Below, piece by piece: positions 10,501 to 18,200 of a DNA stretch of 64,000 nucleotides. The notes below the pieces were generated by a model. The model ran no database searches. It worked only from the letters and a program-made list of their open reading frames with translations, and had not been told where the DNA came from. The stretch is taken from positions 28,673,428 to 28,737,427 of the forward strand of contig NC_049982.1 of NCBI RefSeq assembly GCF_000003815.2, in the 5' to 3' direction. The stretch is from Branchiostoma floridae. Its lineage: Eukaryota > Chordata > Leptocardii > Amphioxiformes > Branchiostomatidae. How positions within the stretch are numbered: the first letter of the stretch is position 1; each line of letters opens with the position of its first letter. The position numbers were made by a program, and so were the translations under genes.

Positions 10501-12759
10501 TGATGGGTATTCTTTGCTTTTGGTAGGTAGGTACCTTGGGTGATTATCAACATAATAAGTATACAAATTATGCAAATCACTATCTATTATAAATAATTAC
10601 TTAGGAAAACTTCTGTAACCGCTGCATCATATTACACAAGCATTCAGCGTTAGTACATGTGCTTCACAGCTGGTACATGTCTTTATATCTAGGTCAATAG
10701 GTAAAAAAACGTGGTATTATTGTAGTTGGGCTATTGGAAAACAAGACTGGTTTCATGAAGATAGCTTAAGTGAATCTGATGATAGACCTAGGGAGATGCT
10801 AATTATGTAAAAAAAGAGAGCTAATTTGCATAATTGATAAAATCCTATGCGTTCCATGATAGTACAGGTTCTACTATCAAACATGTGTCATCTGTTAATG
10901 AGAAAGAGAGAAATATCGATAAATATCAATTATGCAAATAACGACCTCATTTGAATGATTAATGAGAACAAAGTGCAATACTATGTTGGTAAATGATAGG
11001 AATTTTTACTATCGCCAAAAGGTTATGGTATTTTTTTGGTTGTGCCATGGTGGAGTGACTGGAGTGTGGGTGTGTATGTAGATAGATAGATAGATTGTGT
11101 TTATTGGGAAATCGCAGTGTCGGAGTTGCTTCTGCACTGAATTACATCGATTTTCCAAATGACACGAATCATCTAGATACACAAAAATATTACGCAGTCA
11201 TATACAAACTACAAGTAGTAATGCATAGTACAACAAGAAGGAGTTACTCAAAGAATTCTACACAGTTATATAAAAACTACACTTTGGCACTATTACTATA
11301 TATACGAGGGGCGTGCAATTAGTAATGGTCCTGACCCATTTCCCATAGCAGGAGATTAATGAAACTTGGCACAGTTATTAGTCTTTCTCTTCATAGGAAT
11401 CACCCAGAGTTATGCATTTCTCCCATCGTTTGATGCAGCTCTGGACACCGATTTTGTAGGACACCCCAGGTTGGTCCTCCAACTGATGCCTCATCAATGG
11501 CACAAGAGGGACGACCAGGTCTGGGAGCTGTTTCCACAGACTTCCAGCCACGTTTGAATTCAGGATGCCAGCGTTTTACAAGGTCATATGATGGGGCATC
11601 ATCACCATAAGTTTCATTTATTTCATCAAAAGTCTTCTTTGGTGTGCGTCCTTTCAAATACAAAAACCGGATCATTGCGCGACACTCAACTGGTTCCATT
11701 TCACACCTGGTCCATTTCGCACCTGACTAAGTTCAAACACCAGTAAATCAGAAACCACAATTAGTTCAGAGCTGTCTTTTGCAACATAACCCATAGAGAT
11801 ATGAATTATTACACATACAAAATTTCATTTAGATCAGATAACTGAAAGTGGGTCAGGACCATTACTTATTGCACGCCCCTCGTAAGTTAAAAACAGGACA
11901 TTCCTCTGAGAACAGGGTAGTGACATAGTACTTAATAGCTGCCTCAAGCATACCTCTCACCACTCATAGATGCGATCAGTGAGCGATGAAACGCCCCTCA
12001 AAAGTCATAGCCAGGAAACAAACTAGAAAGATCTTACTATACCAAATTGTGCGATATATTGAATAACATTAGATTAAAATCTAACAATGCATATACAATA
12101 TATAGTATGTATGTCATCAGCAAAACTCGTTAAACCATGAAACGTGAGTATGAAGTGAAAAATAGGTTCCCAAGTGCAACAGTCGACTTACAACCAAAGC
12201 GAGAACAACAAAGCGCGACAACAGGGGTGCCTAAGCATTTGCACGAACCCTATGTGATACGCACGAATCACTATGCGAAAACGCACGAACCTTATGAAAA
12301 TCACACGAATCACTATGCGAAAAAGTACGAACCTTATGAGATTCACACGAATCACTATGCGAAAACGTACGAACCTTATGTGATTTGAACGAACCTTATG
12401 CGAATGACGTGATGTCACGTGACCCGGTGGCGGTTGGCCAGTTTCATAAGGTTCGTGCAAATCACATCAGGTTCGCGTGTTTTTACATAGTGATACGTGC
12501 GAATCACATAAGGTTCGTACGTTTTCGCATAGTGATTCGTGTGATTTTCATAAGGTTCGTGCGTTTTCGCATAGTGATTCGTGCGTATCACACAATGTTC
12601 GCACGAATCTCATAGGGTTCGTGCAAATGCTTAGGCACCCCTGGACAAGATGCCGTACGTACATACCTGCTCTGGAGGCGTACGTAGGGTAAGGCATACT
12701 CGCAGCGTCGTCGGCACGTGCCTGCCAATCAGCCTGTGGCTCCTCTATGGGTGTGGTGC
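4177..12759 (-). CDS. Type II membrane collagen/kringle/C-type lectin gene (partial, partly degraded)
   Basis: This is a set of minus-strand exons that read in order as one protein. They are a cytoplasmic tail (12759-12667), basic linker plus transmembrane helix (9945-9841), coiled and collagen-like segment (8214 downward), a broken lectin domain (7245-7035), two stalk exons (6969-6862 and 6200-6072), kringle (5633-5382), a truncated lectin copy (4871-4791) and an intact lectin domain (4581-4177). Every clean exon has a length divisible by three with phase 1 at both ends, the classic exon-shuffling arrangement, so exons can be skipped without losing frame. The start codon is not in this segment; a matching start exon lies at 57411. 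The product would be an extracellular pattern-recognition or adhesion receptor with its N terminus in the cytoplasm. Which exons are joined in real transcripts is unknown. Confidence 0.7.
4791..4871 (-). pseudogene. Truncated copy of the C-type lectin exon start
   Basis: After an acceptor (TTTCTTACAG) the minus strand encodes about 27 residues, with EYMLRRGICYRAYNT followed by SFSGA. These match the first quarter of the lectin exon at 4581 (GYTMWRGVCYKAYNT, TFSDA). The homology then stops and the sequence becomes AT-rich. The upstream intron end is also duplicated (a 'cccgtcactgcaaatctt'-type tract). It is a partial exon duplication and is unlikely to be used. Confidence 0.75.
5382..5633 (-). 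CDS. Kringle domain exon
   Basis: A 252-bp exon (84 residues) with phase 1 at both ends; acceptor TTATCAG, donor ATGTG/GTAAGG. All six kringle cysteines are present in order: PEDC, GKTCQRW, NYCRNPDG, VWCYT, ELCDV, PIC. The hallmark FYRGTVAVT, SQTPH and RWELC segments are also present. Kringles are disulphide-knotted modules used for protein or membrane binding in extracellular proteins. The lysine-binding acidic pair of plasminogen-type kringles (D-x-D after NP) reads D-G-T here, so lysine binding is probably weak. It lies between stalk exons and lectin domains of the same strand and phase, which supports one mosaic protein. Confidence 0.93.
6072..6200 (-). CDS. Stalk exon B of the lectin gene
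   Basis: A 129-bp exon (43 residues), acceptor ATGTTCAG, donor ACAACAG/GTCTATG, phase 1-1. It is rich in Ser, Thr and Glu (LSELETTTATF) and contains VSSPLYRDRS, which is also found as FSSPLYRDQS in stalk exon A. Flanking intron sequence (for example 'caatttaaacagattttt') is duplicated too, so A and B arose by a tandem duplication of roughly 250 bp. No known fold; probably an extended, O-glycosylated linker between kringle and collagen parts. Confidence 0.7.
6341..6752 (+). repeat. 412-bp dispersed repeat, copy 1
   Basis: Nearly identical to 9301-9712 (offset exactly 2,960 bp) over its full length, with a handful of substitutions. The reading frames that cross it (PFSNLTFLFPTSTYH and its reverse) are conserved only because the copies are young. 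A related but diverged sequence occurs near 53.42-53.70 kb. It sits in an intron of the lectin gene and is probably a non-autonomous element. Confidence 0.8.
6862..6969 (-). CDS. Stalk exon A of the lectin gene
   Basis: A 108-bp exon (36 residues), acceptor CTTTCTTTCAG, donor AAAGCG/GTTAGC, phase 1-1. It reads SISKDEACEAAVQATKTYAF and then FSSPLYRDQS. One cysteine is present. It is the tandem paralog of the exon at 6072-6200. It would lie between the collagen-like and kringle segments. Confidence 0.65.
7035..7245 (-). pseudogene. Broken C-type lectin domain copy
   Basis: Following an acceptor-like TTTCTTTTAG, the minus strand encodes SCPEDYTMWRGICYNVFTT and reaches a TAA. A one-base shift restores the family frame as SFSDADATCREDGGTLVMPRD up to DYWIG, after which lectin homology ends. 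The domain therefore has a frameshift and has lost its C-terminal half (no final cysteines). It retains the N-terminal Cys missing from the intact domain at 4581. A degraded duplicate is the simplest reading. Confidence 0.8.
7246..8214 (-). CDS. Coiled plus collagen-like exon of the lectin gene
   Basis: After an acceptor (ACGATACAG) the frame encodes TAILEKGKLQAREQEKEG, then GGPPGPPGEKE, then 17 units of the type GPAGPVSAGPPGEKEAM. The Gly-X-Y pattern is interrupted once per unit, so a continuous triple helix is not expected. The short charged segment before it could trimerise. The frame stays open through the array and through what, by comparison with the other lectin copies, should be intron (a 'tactgcaaatctttctt' tract) into the broken lectin domain. 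The distance, 969 bp, is a multiple of three. No donor site in the expected phase is visible at the array end, so either the intron is retained or the donor was lost during repeat expansion. Confidence 0.65.
   Translation of the reverse strand, partial: SLLSWRRENCKRVSRRRKVSTLAGHPDRPEKRKPRCQLALCLSGQPKKREPWGQLALCLSGQPKKREPWGQLALCRLGHPEKRKPWGQLALCRLGHPEKRESWGQLALCLPSHPEKRKPWGQLALCRLGHPEKRKPWGQLALCRLGHPEKRKPWGQLALCRLGHPEKRESWGQLALCLPSHPEKREPWGQLALCRLGHPEKRKPWGQLALCRLGHPEKRKPWGQLALCLLGHPKKREPWGQLALCRLGHPEKRKPWGQLALCRLGHPKKREPWGQLALCLLGHPKKREPWGQLALCRLGHPEKRKPCGQLALCFPSYCKSFF
7278..8144. repeat. 51-bp coding minisatellite, 17 units
   Basis: Seventeen tandem 51-bp units (17 codons each) differ at only a few positions. 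The main variants are CCTCC/TCTTC in the GPPGEK-encoding part and a GSAD/GPAD variant that recurs together with TGPTGPM, indicating higher-order block duplications (units 8-9 and 12-13). Length is likely polymorphic. The long plus-strand frame across it is a by-product of the codon-multiple period. Confidence 0.95.
8280..9300. other. AT-rich intron with repeated ATGCAAAT-type motifs
   Basis: No exon is seen. The stretch carries many irregular copies of 'tatgcaaat' and its complement 'atttgcata' spaced roughly 60-120 bp apart (8636, 8800, 8900, 9030, 9060). The same pattern recurs at 10.55-10.95 kb and 52.8-53.35 kb, which marks it as part of a dispersed AT-rich repeat rather than a local regulatory array. 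Confidence 0.5.
9301..9712 (+). repeat. 412-bp dispersed repeat, copy 2
   Basis: Partner of the repeat at 6341-6752. It begins 'acagtaccgcaacttgctg' and ends 'cttattcagtaagt'. It lies in the intron between the transmembrane and collagen exons. Confidence 0.8.
9841..9945 (-). CDS. Transmembrane exon of the lectin gene
   Basis: A 105-bp exon (35 residues), acceptor GTCCAACAG, donor TTTTGCAG/GTCAG, phase 1-1. It encodes a basic stretch (ARKQRRKECKALWKF) directly followed by a hydrophobic helix of about 19 residues (FAFFVIIASAVVSSYFA). Positive charges before the helix and all extracellular modules after it give a type II orientation: short N-terminal tail inside, collagen, kringle and lectin parts outside. 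The membrane-proximal Cys in KEC could be palmitoylated. Confidence 0.85.
9946..11304. other. Lectin-gene intron, repeat remnants only
   Basis: Contains diverged pieces of the element seen at 53.4-53.7 kb (words such as 'gaccgtcgtgatttttag'-like and 'agctcgataatgggcct'), AT-rich ATGCAAAT-type DNA at 10.55-10.95 kb, and a 'gatagatagatagatt' microsatellite at about 11080. No exon with plausible splice sites was found. Confidence 0.45.
11305..11882 (-). mobile_element. Internally deleted mariner-type element with HTH-only ORF
   Basis: The element is bounded by inverted ends CGAGGGGCGTGCAAT and ATTGCACGCCCCTCG, with TA on both outer sides. The minus strand keeps an ORF starting MEPVECRAMIRFLYLKGRTP and containing AFDEINETYGDDAPSYD-like and APRPGRPSCAIDE segments. 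These are the paired HTH DNA-binding region of mariner/SETMAR transposases. The DDE catalytic domain is absent: the frame ends at 11400 and the right TIR follows. It is a 578-bp non-autonomous derivative inserted in the lectin intron. Confidence 0.85.
12222..12643. mobile_element. CAGGGGTGCC-ended TIR element with subterminal repeat arrays
   Basis: Ends are CAGGGGTGCCTAAG and its exact complement; GACAA flanks both sides (12217-12221 and 12644-12648), a 5-bp target duplication. Inward, each arm carries three to four copies of a 'cgaatcactatgcgaaaacg' type motif alternating with 'acgaaccttatg', in inverted orientation, around a short unique core. A second member of the family is at 19576-22420. 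It lies only 24 bp past the donor of the tail exon at 12667. Confidence 0.85.
12667..12759 (-). CDS. Cytoplasmic tail exon (degenerate NPxY-type)
   Basis: A 93-bp exon (31 residues), acceptor TTTGTCCAG, donor AGAGCAG/GTATGT, phase 1-1. It reads TTPIEEPQADWQARADDAAS, then MPYPTYASRAG. It is clearly paralogous to the repeat-bearing exon at 55430-56137, which starts DTPMQTDWQARDDDAADVPN and continues PMYASGA. Here the NPMY tetrapeptide has become YPTY and only one repeat unit exists. It would precede the transmembrane exon, hence the cytoplasmic assignment. The next upstream intron contains the 35-kb element. Confidence 0.75.
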
Positions 12760-12820
12760 CTGGACAAATTATGAACTTATTTTTCTTCAAGCCAACCTTA
12801 GAATATTCAAGGCACTTTAC

Positions 12821-12824
12821 TTCT
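12821..12824. repeat. Target-site duplication (TTCT), left copy
   Basis: TTCT directly abuts the outer base of the left TIR at 12825. The same tetranucleotide abuts the right TIR at 48328-48331. A four-base match alone is weak, but it coincides exactly with the ends of a 97% identical inverted repeat. Confidence 0.7.
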
Positions 12825-13495
12825 AACACGATCCAAATTTAAAGGGGAAAATCCAATTTGTTCCCTTTTTCCGGCTTCAATTTTCAAACCCTAAGATCTT
12901 GAAATGTGCAAAGTGAAGCTGTTGAGTATTCCATAATATATTTGGCAGACATCAATGATTTCCAGAAGAGCGTCCATACAGTCTTAGATTTTCTCGCTAA
13001 ACGCGGTTAAAAGCCGCCCGTCCGATCGCAATTAGAAGCCGCCTCTCTCAGCGCGGTTAAAAACCGCCCGTCCGAGGGCGGTTAAAAGCCGCCTGTCTAA
13101 GCGCGGTTAAAAGCCGCCTGTCCGAGCGCGGTTAAAAGCCGCCTGTCTAAGCGCGGTTAAAAACCGCCTGTCCGAGCGCGGTTAAAAGCCGCCTGTCCGA
13201 GCGCGGTTAAAAGCCGCCTCTCCGAGCGCGGTTAGCGCGGTTAAAAGCCGCCTGTCTGAGCGCGGTTAAAAGCCGCCTGTCTAAGCGCGGTTAAAAGCCG
13301 CCTATCCGAGCGCGGTTAAAAGCCGCCTGTCTAAGCGCGGTTAAAAGCGCCTGTCCGAGCGCGGTTAAAAGCCGCCTGTCTGAGCGCGGTTAAAAGCCGC
13401 CCAACAGCGACCAACAGCCTTGTACCGTCAGCGCGGATGAAAGCCTCATAGAAGCAATTCTCTGTAAAAGAATGTGAGTTACATTGTGCAATAAC
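12825..13495 (+). repeat. Left terminal inverted repeat of the giant element
   Basis: Three zones: 12825-13000, a unique terminal block identical to the right end but for a few changes; 13001-13402, the 25-bp repeat array; 13403-13495, an inner block ('cagcgcggatgaaagcctc' to 'gtgcaataac') matching the right inner block with moderate divergence. Homology ends abruptly after GTGCAATAAC. Confidence 0.92.
13001..13402 (+). repeat. Sixteen-copy 25-bp palindromic iteron array (left)
   Basis: The unit is GCGCGGTTAAAAGCCGCC plus a 7-base spacer, TGTCCGA or TGTCTAA. The core GCGG(N7)CCGC is an interrupted palindrome. Copies 1 and 2 vary (copy 2 reads 'tcgcaattagaagccgcc'), one copy has a 9-bp internal duplication and one lacks a base. 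Repeated, evenly phased palindromes inside a TIR are typical of multiple recombinase or accessory-protein binding sites. This is not a CRISPR array because the spacers are repeated. Confidence 0.93.
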
Positions 13496-14935
13496 ATGTT
13501 CCTATTACCTCAAAAGAATCAACAGTCCGAAAAAAAATTCGGTTCGTATTTTACTGTTTATTCTACAATCAATATCAACATAATAATACTACACAGCATT
13601 TACAGAAGAATCATAGCATAAAATCACACTACTCTGAATATGTCAATGCTGTACACAGAATATAAAGTTATGACAATGCTTGCTTGGCTTGCTTTGGTAG
13701 TGTGAGACGTGACTGTCAGTTACATGCTTGTACAGACTACATGTATGGTCCCTGTTAATAGACCTCCAAATAGATACCACAGCCATATTTGTAGACACAT
13801 GAATATCAAACCTAATTCAGTTATAAGGAAGATATTTTCAAGTTGCAAACATTGTAGATACAAGAAGACACTTTCATACAAAGTTGATAGAGCTGAGTTG
13901 AAAGTTTTAATACGAGTACAAGGTTGCTTTCCAAAAATTTGAAATTTGCTGTTCTTTCAATAGGACCTTGATTATGTAACTTTGTTACAGCTATCTGGAT
14001 AATTCTACAGGCTTTGATAGTGTTTCTTTGAAAAACATTAGAGAAAAATATTTGAATTTTGGACCAGTACTTTATGCTAATCTGACTCTGCCTTTGTTTC
14101 CAGCATGTATACAGTCTGGGATTTTTATTAGTTTATGTATTTGTAGGTTTCAATTCAGCCCTTTAGCTGCTGGGATGGTCACAGTAGGGAGTACTTCCTC
14201 AGTGCTTTACCCAGGGCACACTGGATTTCTCCTTAAAACACACTACACAAAATACACTATCCTTTTCTGCAGGCGGGTTGACCCTGAAAAGGGATGCCCA
14301 AAACACGCACAAGAGAGGCCTATTAATAAGAGGGATGTACATCAAATCTAAACCTAGTTTCCGTCCTGTTTTAATGTGTATATCCCTCCTACGAGGGATA
14401 ACACTCTACTATTGAGTACTTAGAGTGTATAAACTACCATTTGACTAGAATGATTGGGTATCTAATTTGGCTGGAGATTTCTTTCATGTGTGAAAACGCC
14501 GAATATCATTGAATGGATCCTAGATAATGTTCCCAACAACCAAAGAAGCTATCTTTCCACTTACTGATCAACAGACCCATGTACTTTGTCATATTCGTGA
14601 AATACACGGTCATAGCATTGAAAAGTAAAACATCTAAAGAGATGACATAGTCTACTTTTAAAGACTAACTAACTCATTGTAGCCCTGAAACACTGTGTGG
14701 TAAGCCGATTATACTTAGAATGATTTATGTACTTCGGTCATTTACAAGATAAATACATGACAAATAATTATGCTAGAAGGCATAGAACAGTAGGCATAGC
14801 ATAGTACAAACACTTGATAGAACTTGCAGATTGAAAAAAAAACTATATACGGCGTGCTATAACTAAAAAAACAAAAGCGAGTATACCCCTAACACCTGTC
14901 AAAACACATTGATGATGAAAAATAATGAAAACACA
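13496..14935. other. Spacer between left TIR and the ParB-domain gene; likely 3' UTR
   Basis: No coding exon is seen. Minus-strand poly(A) signals AATAAA occur at 14124-14129 and 13557-13562, 0.8 and 1.4 kb past the stop codon of the minus-strand gene, so much of this block may be its 3' UTR or terminator region. 14220-14420 has two parallel runs of an 8-10 bp theme ('gagggatgtaca', 'cgagggataaca') of unknown meaning. Confidence 0.4.
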
Positions 14936-15226
14936 CTAGTTAGCAGAAAACTGGGGCATGCCAAACACCCGGAGGTGCTCCTCCTGTGCGAGGGTCATGT
15001 CGTCATTAAAGTTTACAGTGCAGACGACATCCTTCGCAGAAATAAACTCATCTTTGAGCGGTACCCCGTCGCTGTCAACCTCTTCCTGGTACGTGTCGTC
15101 ATCTGTTTTATCGTACCACCTCACCTTCAGCGGCTTGGAAACGACGACACGACCGAACCAGGGTTCAGGGTCCTTGTCTTCTGTCGTCCCTTTGAAGGCG
15201 ATCATCTCATCCACCTCGTAGTTGTT
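14936..15226 (-). CDS. C-terminal SH3/Tudor-like exon of the 686-aa protein
   Basis: The last exon encodes 96 residues and a TAA stop. It reads VDEMIAFKGTTEDKDPEPWF, then GRVVVSKPLKVRWYDK, with acidic inserts, and ends with FGMPQFSAN. The IAF...PWF.G.V...VRWY pattern is that of small beta-barrel modules (PWWP, Tudor, chromo-barrel); the exact family is unresolved. Such modules often read histone tails or bind DNA, which would suit a chromatin-targeting role for a transposon protein. Confidence 0.6.
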   Translation of the reverse strand, partial: NNYEVDEMIAFKGTTEDKDPEPWFGRVVVSKPLKVRWYDKTDDDTYQEEVDSDGVPLKDEFISAKDVVCTVNFNDDMTLAQEEHLRVFGMPQFSAN

Positions 15227-18200
15227 CTGCATTGTGGGCGAAAAACATACTTAGCTCATAACAGAATACGAAATATTAATGAAAAATCTATTTGAAGACA
15301 CCCTTACTTTGTTGACATATACAAAAGTCTACTCAAATCACACATCGTTTAACTTTGACCCCATTATAGGTACGTGAATGAACGTGTGCCTATGTCACGA
15401 CAAAGTGTGACTATGCGACTAGACATAAATCATTACCGACCTTCCTGGGTTCATTCCTTCGGGACTTCGGTGCAGATGACTGAAACGACAAAATGCGACA
15501 TAACTGATTGAAACATGGGGAGTAGTCTTGCAATCTTGATTAAGCTGCAGTTATGTGACAATTTAACGTATTCAATCAATTTCTAATTCATACTGACTGT
15601 ATAGATGACAGCTAATGGTTTTTGCTAAAATGCTGTGAGCACTTATAAATACAGAAGATGGTATAGAAATATCATTTATTCATGCTATATTTTCTATAAG
15701 AGGTAGGTTGTCTTGTTTAAGAAAATTCGAAACTGATTCCGGTCATTTTGCGTTTTGAAATAAGATATATTTAACATTTATTTACTGGAATAGGTGACAA
15801 CATACTATTTGTACCGTTAACCCGCCTACTACAAAATGAAATCTAGATATTACCAATGTTCATTCCCGACGTAAAAGCCTTACGGGCATACCTGGTTGTC
15901 CTGGCTGTCTCCGCTTATGTTACGTTTGTTGCTGAAATGTAAGAAGATATAACATTAACTTTGTAAAGGAAATCTCGCATACCTTGTTTTCATTATTACT
16001 GAGTAGACAACGATTTCAGTTAACCACCGTCCACACTAAATTGCATATCAAGTCGATCGAATTGAAGGTTCCTTGTGAAATAGAAAAACGTCAATGTGCC
16101 TTTTCATTAATTATTAAGAAGTGACTTCTTAGACGTCATATTGACAATGAAAGGAAAACAGATACGTCAACGGTTATGTGCTGTACGTGAAAAAGAAACT
16201 TAAGGACACGTGCTTCTGAGTTCTTGATGCTTAAATTATCAACAAGAAGAAACTAACCCTTTCCTGCGTGTTGTTTTCAGCATACCACTAGCACTGGGCA
16301 TTGCTCCGTCGCCAGCGTTCTAACAAAAACAGACCTTTTTTCGTAAGTCATCTAACATCAAATCAGCTATCTAGCACAGACCATTAAACTCTACATAGTA
16401 GGATGTGCCCAAGGAAGAAAAGTTTATCAACCTGAAGGTAACAAATGATGACGACGAATGCATTTATAATGTTTCTGAGTCGTTAAAGTTTGCAACCTTG
16501 CTTTGTTTTATTTCCACATTTTTGTATTCGCCTTCTTACATAAGAGATGAAGTGTATGGATTTGTCGTCGTCTGACCAAGTGATGGCGTTACGCAACATC
16601 CGGGACACATTTGTGTGATAATGGGCAGGAAAACATTTCGTTCAGCTTTGATCACCGAATTGTATCGTGGTTTTAATTCTCAAAGCTACTTTTCAGGGTT
16701 TTGCTTGCTTCCATTTAACAATGAGCTTAAGAGTCACCAAATAGACATATTTTACGTTTCTCTATATAAGGTCGGCACAAAATCTTGCGGAGTCGTGAGC
16801 AAATGCTAGTTGTATGCCTTAGGGATTATATCAGATTATGATCCAAAAAGCTACTTAATGCTGCTTACCTCCCGGAGCCCTTCCAACTCCAGCAGCATTT
16901 TTTTCTGCTCCTCCCTGCTTTGTTTGATCTCCAGCTGGAGATTTTTGGTGTCTGCCCTCGCCTCTTCCAGCTTGTCATGTGCAGCCCTGAGTTCCATCTC
17001 CTTCTTCTTGTAACTCTCCTGCATGGCCAGATATAATTAAATGTTTATAAAGCATAAAATTATTCAATGAAATATCCTGCTGATTTGTTCAAAGCTAGTA
17101 AAGTAAACCGACACCTTAGATTTATAGTTACCTTCAAAGACGCCAGCTTAGCCCGCAGGGTCTGGAGTTCTGCTGCCTGTTTATCAATGACGGCATCTTT
17201 CCCGTCACTAGTGTCAGCGCTGCTGGGACTCACCTGCATGGAAACATGAAGCATGTTTTTGTGCTGCAGTGACTAATCGGCAACAATTCTACTGACAACT
17301 AAAACGAATATCAAATCGGTTTCTTTGTATTTGGTACGGACAAGGTGCGCTTATTTAACGATTTGACACAGCAGCACAGGTAACTACTATTAGATCGATA
17401 CGTTAAGCGAAGTGGAACCTGCCCAAATGCGACCTCTCTCCTCCCGATACCCCCTTTTCAAAAGTAAATATATTTAAGTCAACAACATGTCGGATAGGAG
17501 TGAACTCCAATCACATACCTTAGGCTAACGTCTCATTTCCACAAAGGGGCCCGGCCGGGCAGCTTTGTGGAACGACAGGTTCGATATAAAAGACAACAAG
17601 AACACAAAATGTACCAAAAATAATTCAACAGTATGCCTTGTGCATATTTATTAGCATCATCTTTAATTTTTCGTTTCCGTTAACAGTCCGGCCGGGCCCC
17701 GGGTAGGAAATGTGACGTAGGCCTTAGCGGGATCGCTTTAAGCAACAGAGATTAGTCATTGGAAAGCTGACTTAACTGTCACACATTCTATTTCAAAAAA
17801 CAATACGTGGCAAATTTTCCTGCTAACGCGAATATGTTGTACGCTAGACAATTCTCAAATTATCTAAGGCGAAAAGATTCCTCACCTTATCTTCTTCACT
17901 TTGCGGCGCACGCTCGGGACTGCTGGTTCCGGGTACAGGTGCAGGTACACCAGCACCTGCTACGGCGCTGTCACGTGACATCTCCATGGCTGTCTTTTGT
18001 TTCTTCTTCTTGCCTTTGTCTTGTGACTTATGGGAAATACAACGTTTAATATTCAGCATTGTGAGATGACAGATATCAACTTAATTGCTCATAGGCATTA
18101 GTAAAATGCATATAAATTCACACGTGCAAACGCACATGGACATGTGCCACCTGCTTTTGACATAAGGCTCCTTACTGCATTGTTGACTTTTGACGAACAG

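Noticed and set aside
12137-12615. Frames with His-Glu-Pro-Tyr or Arg-Phe-Arg-Ile repeats
   Set aside because: Translations of the subterminal repeat arrays of the CAGGGGTGCC element.
13001-13402. CRISPR-like array
   Set aside because: The 7-8 bp spacers are only two recurring types, units are 25 bp and lie inside eukaryotic transposon TIRs.
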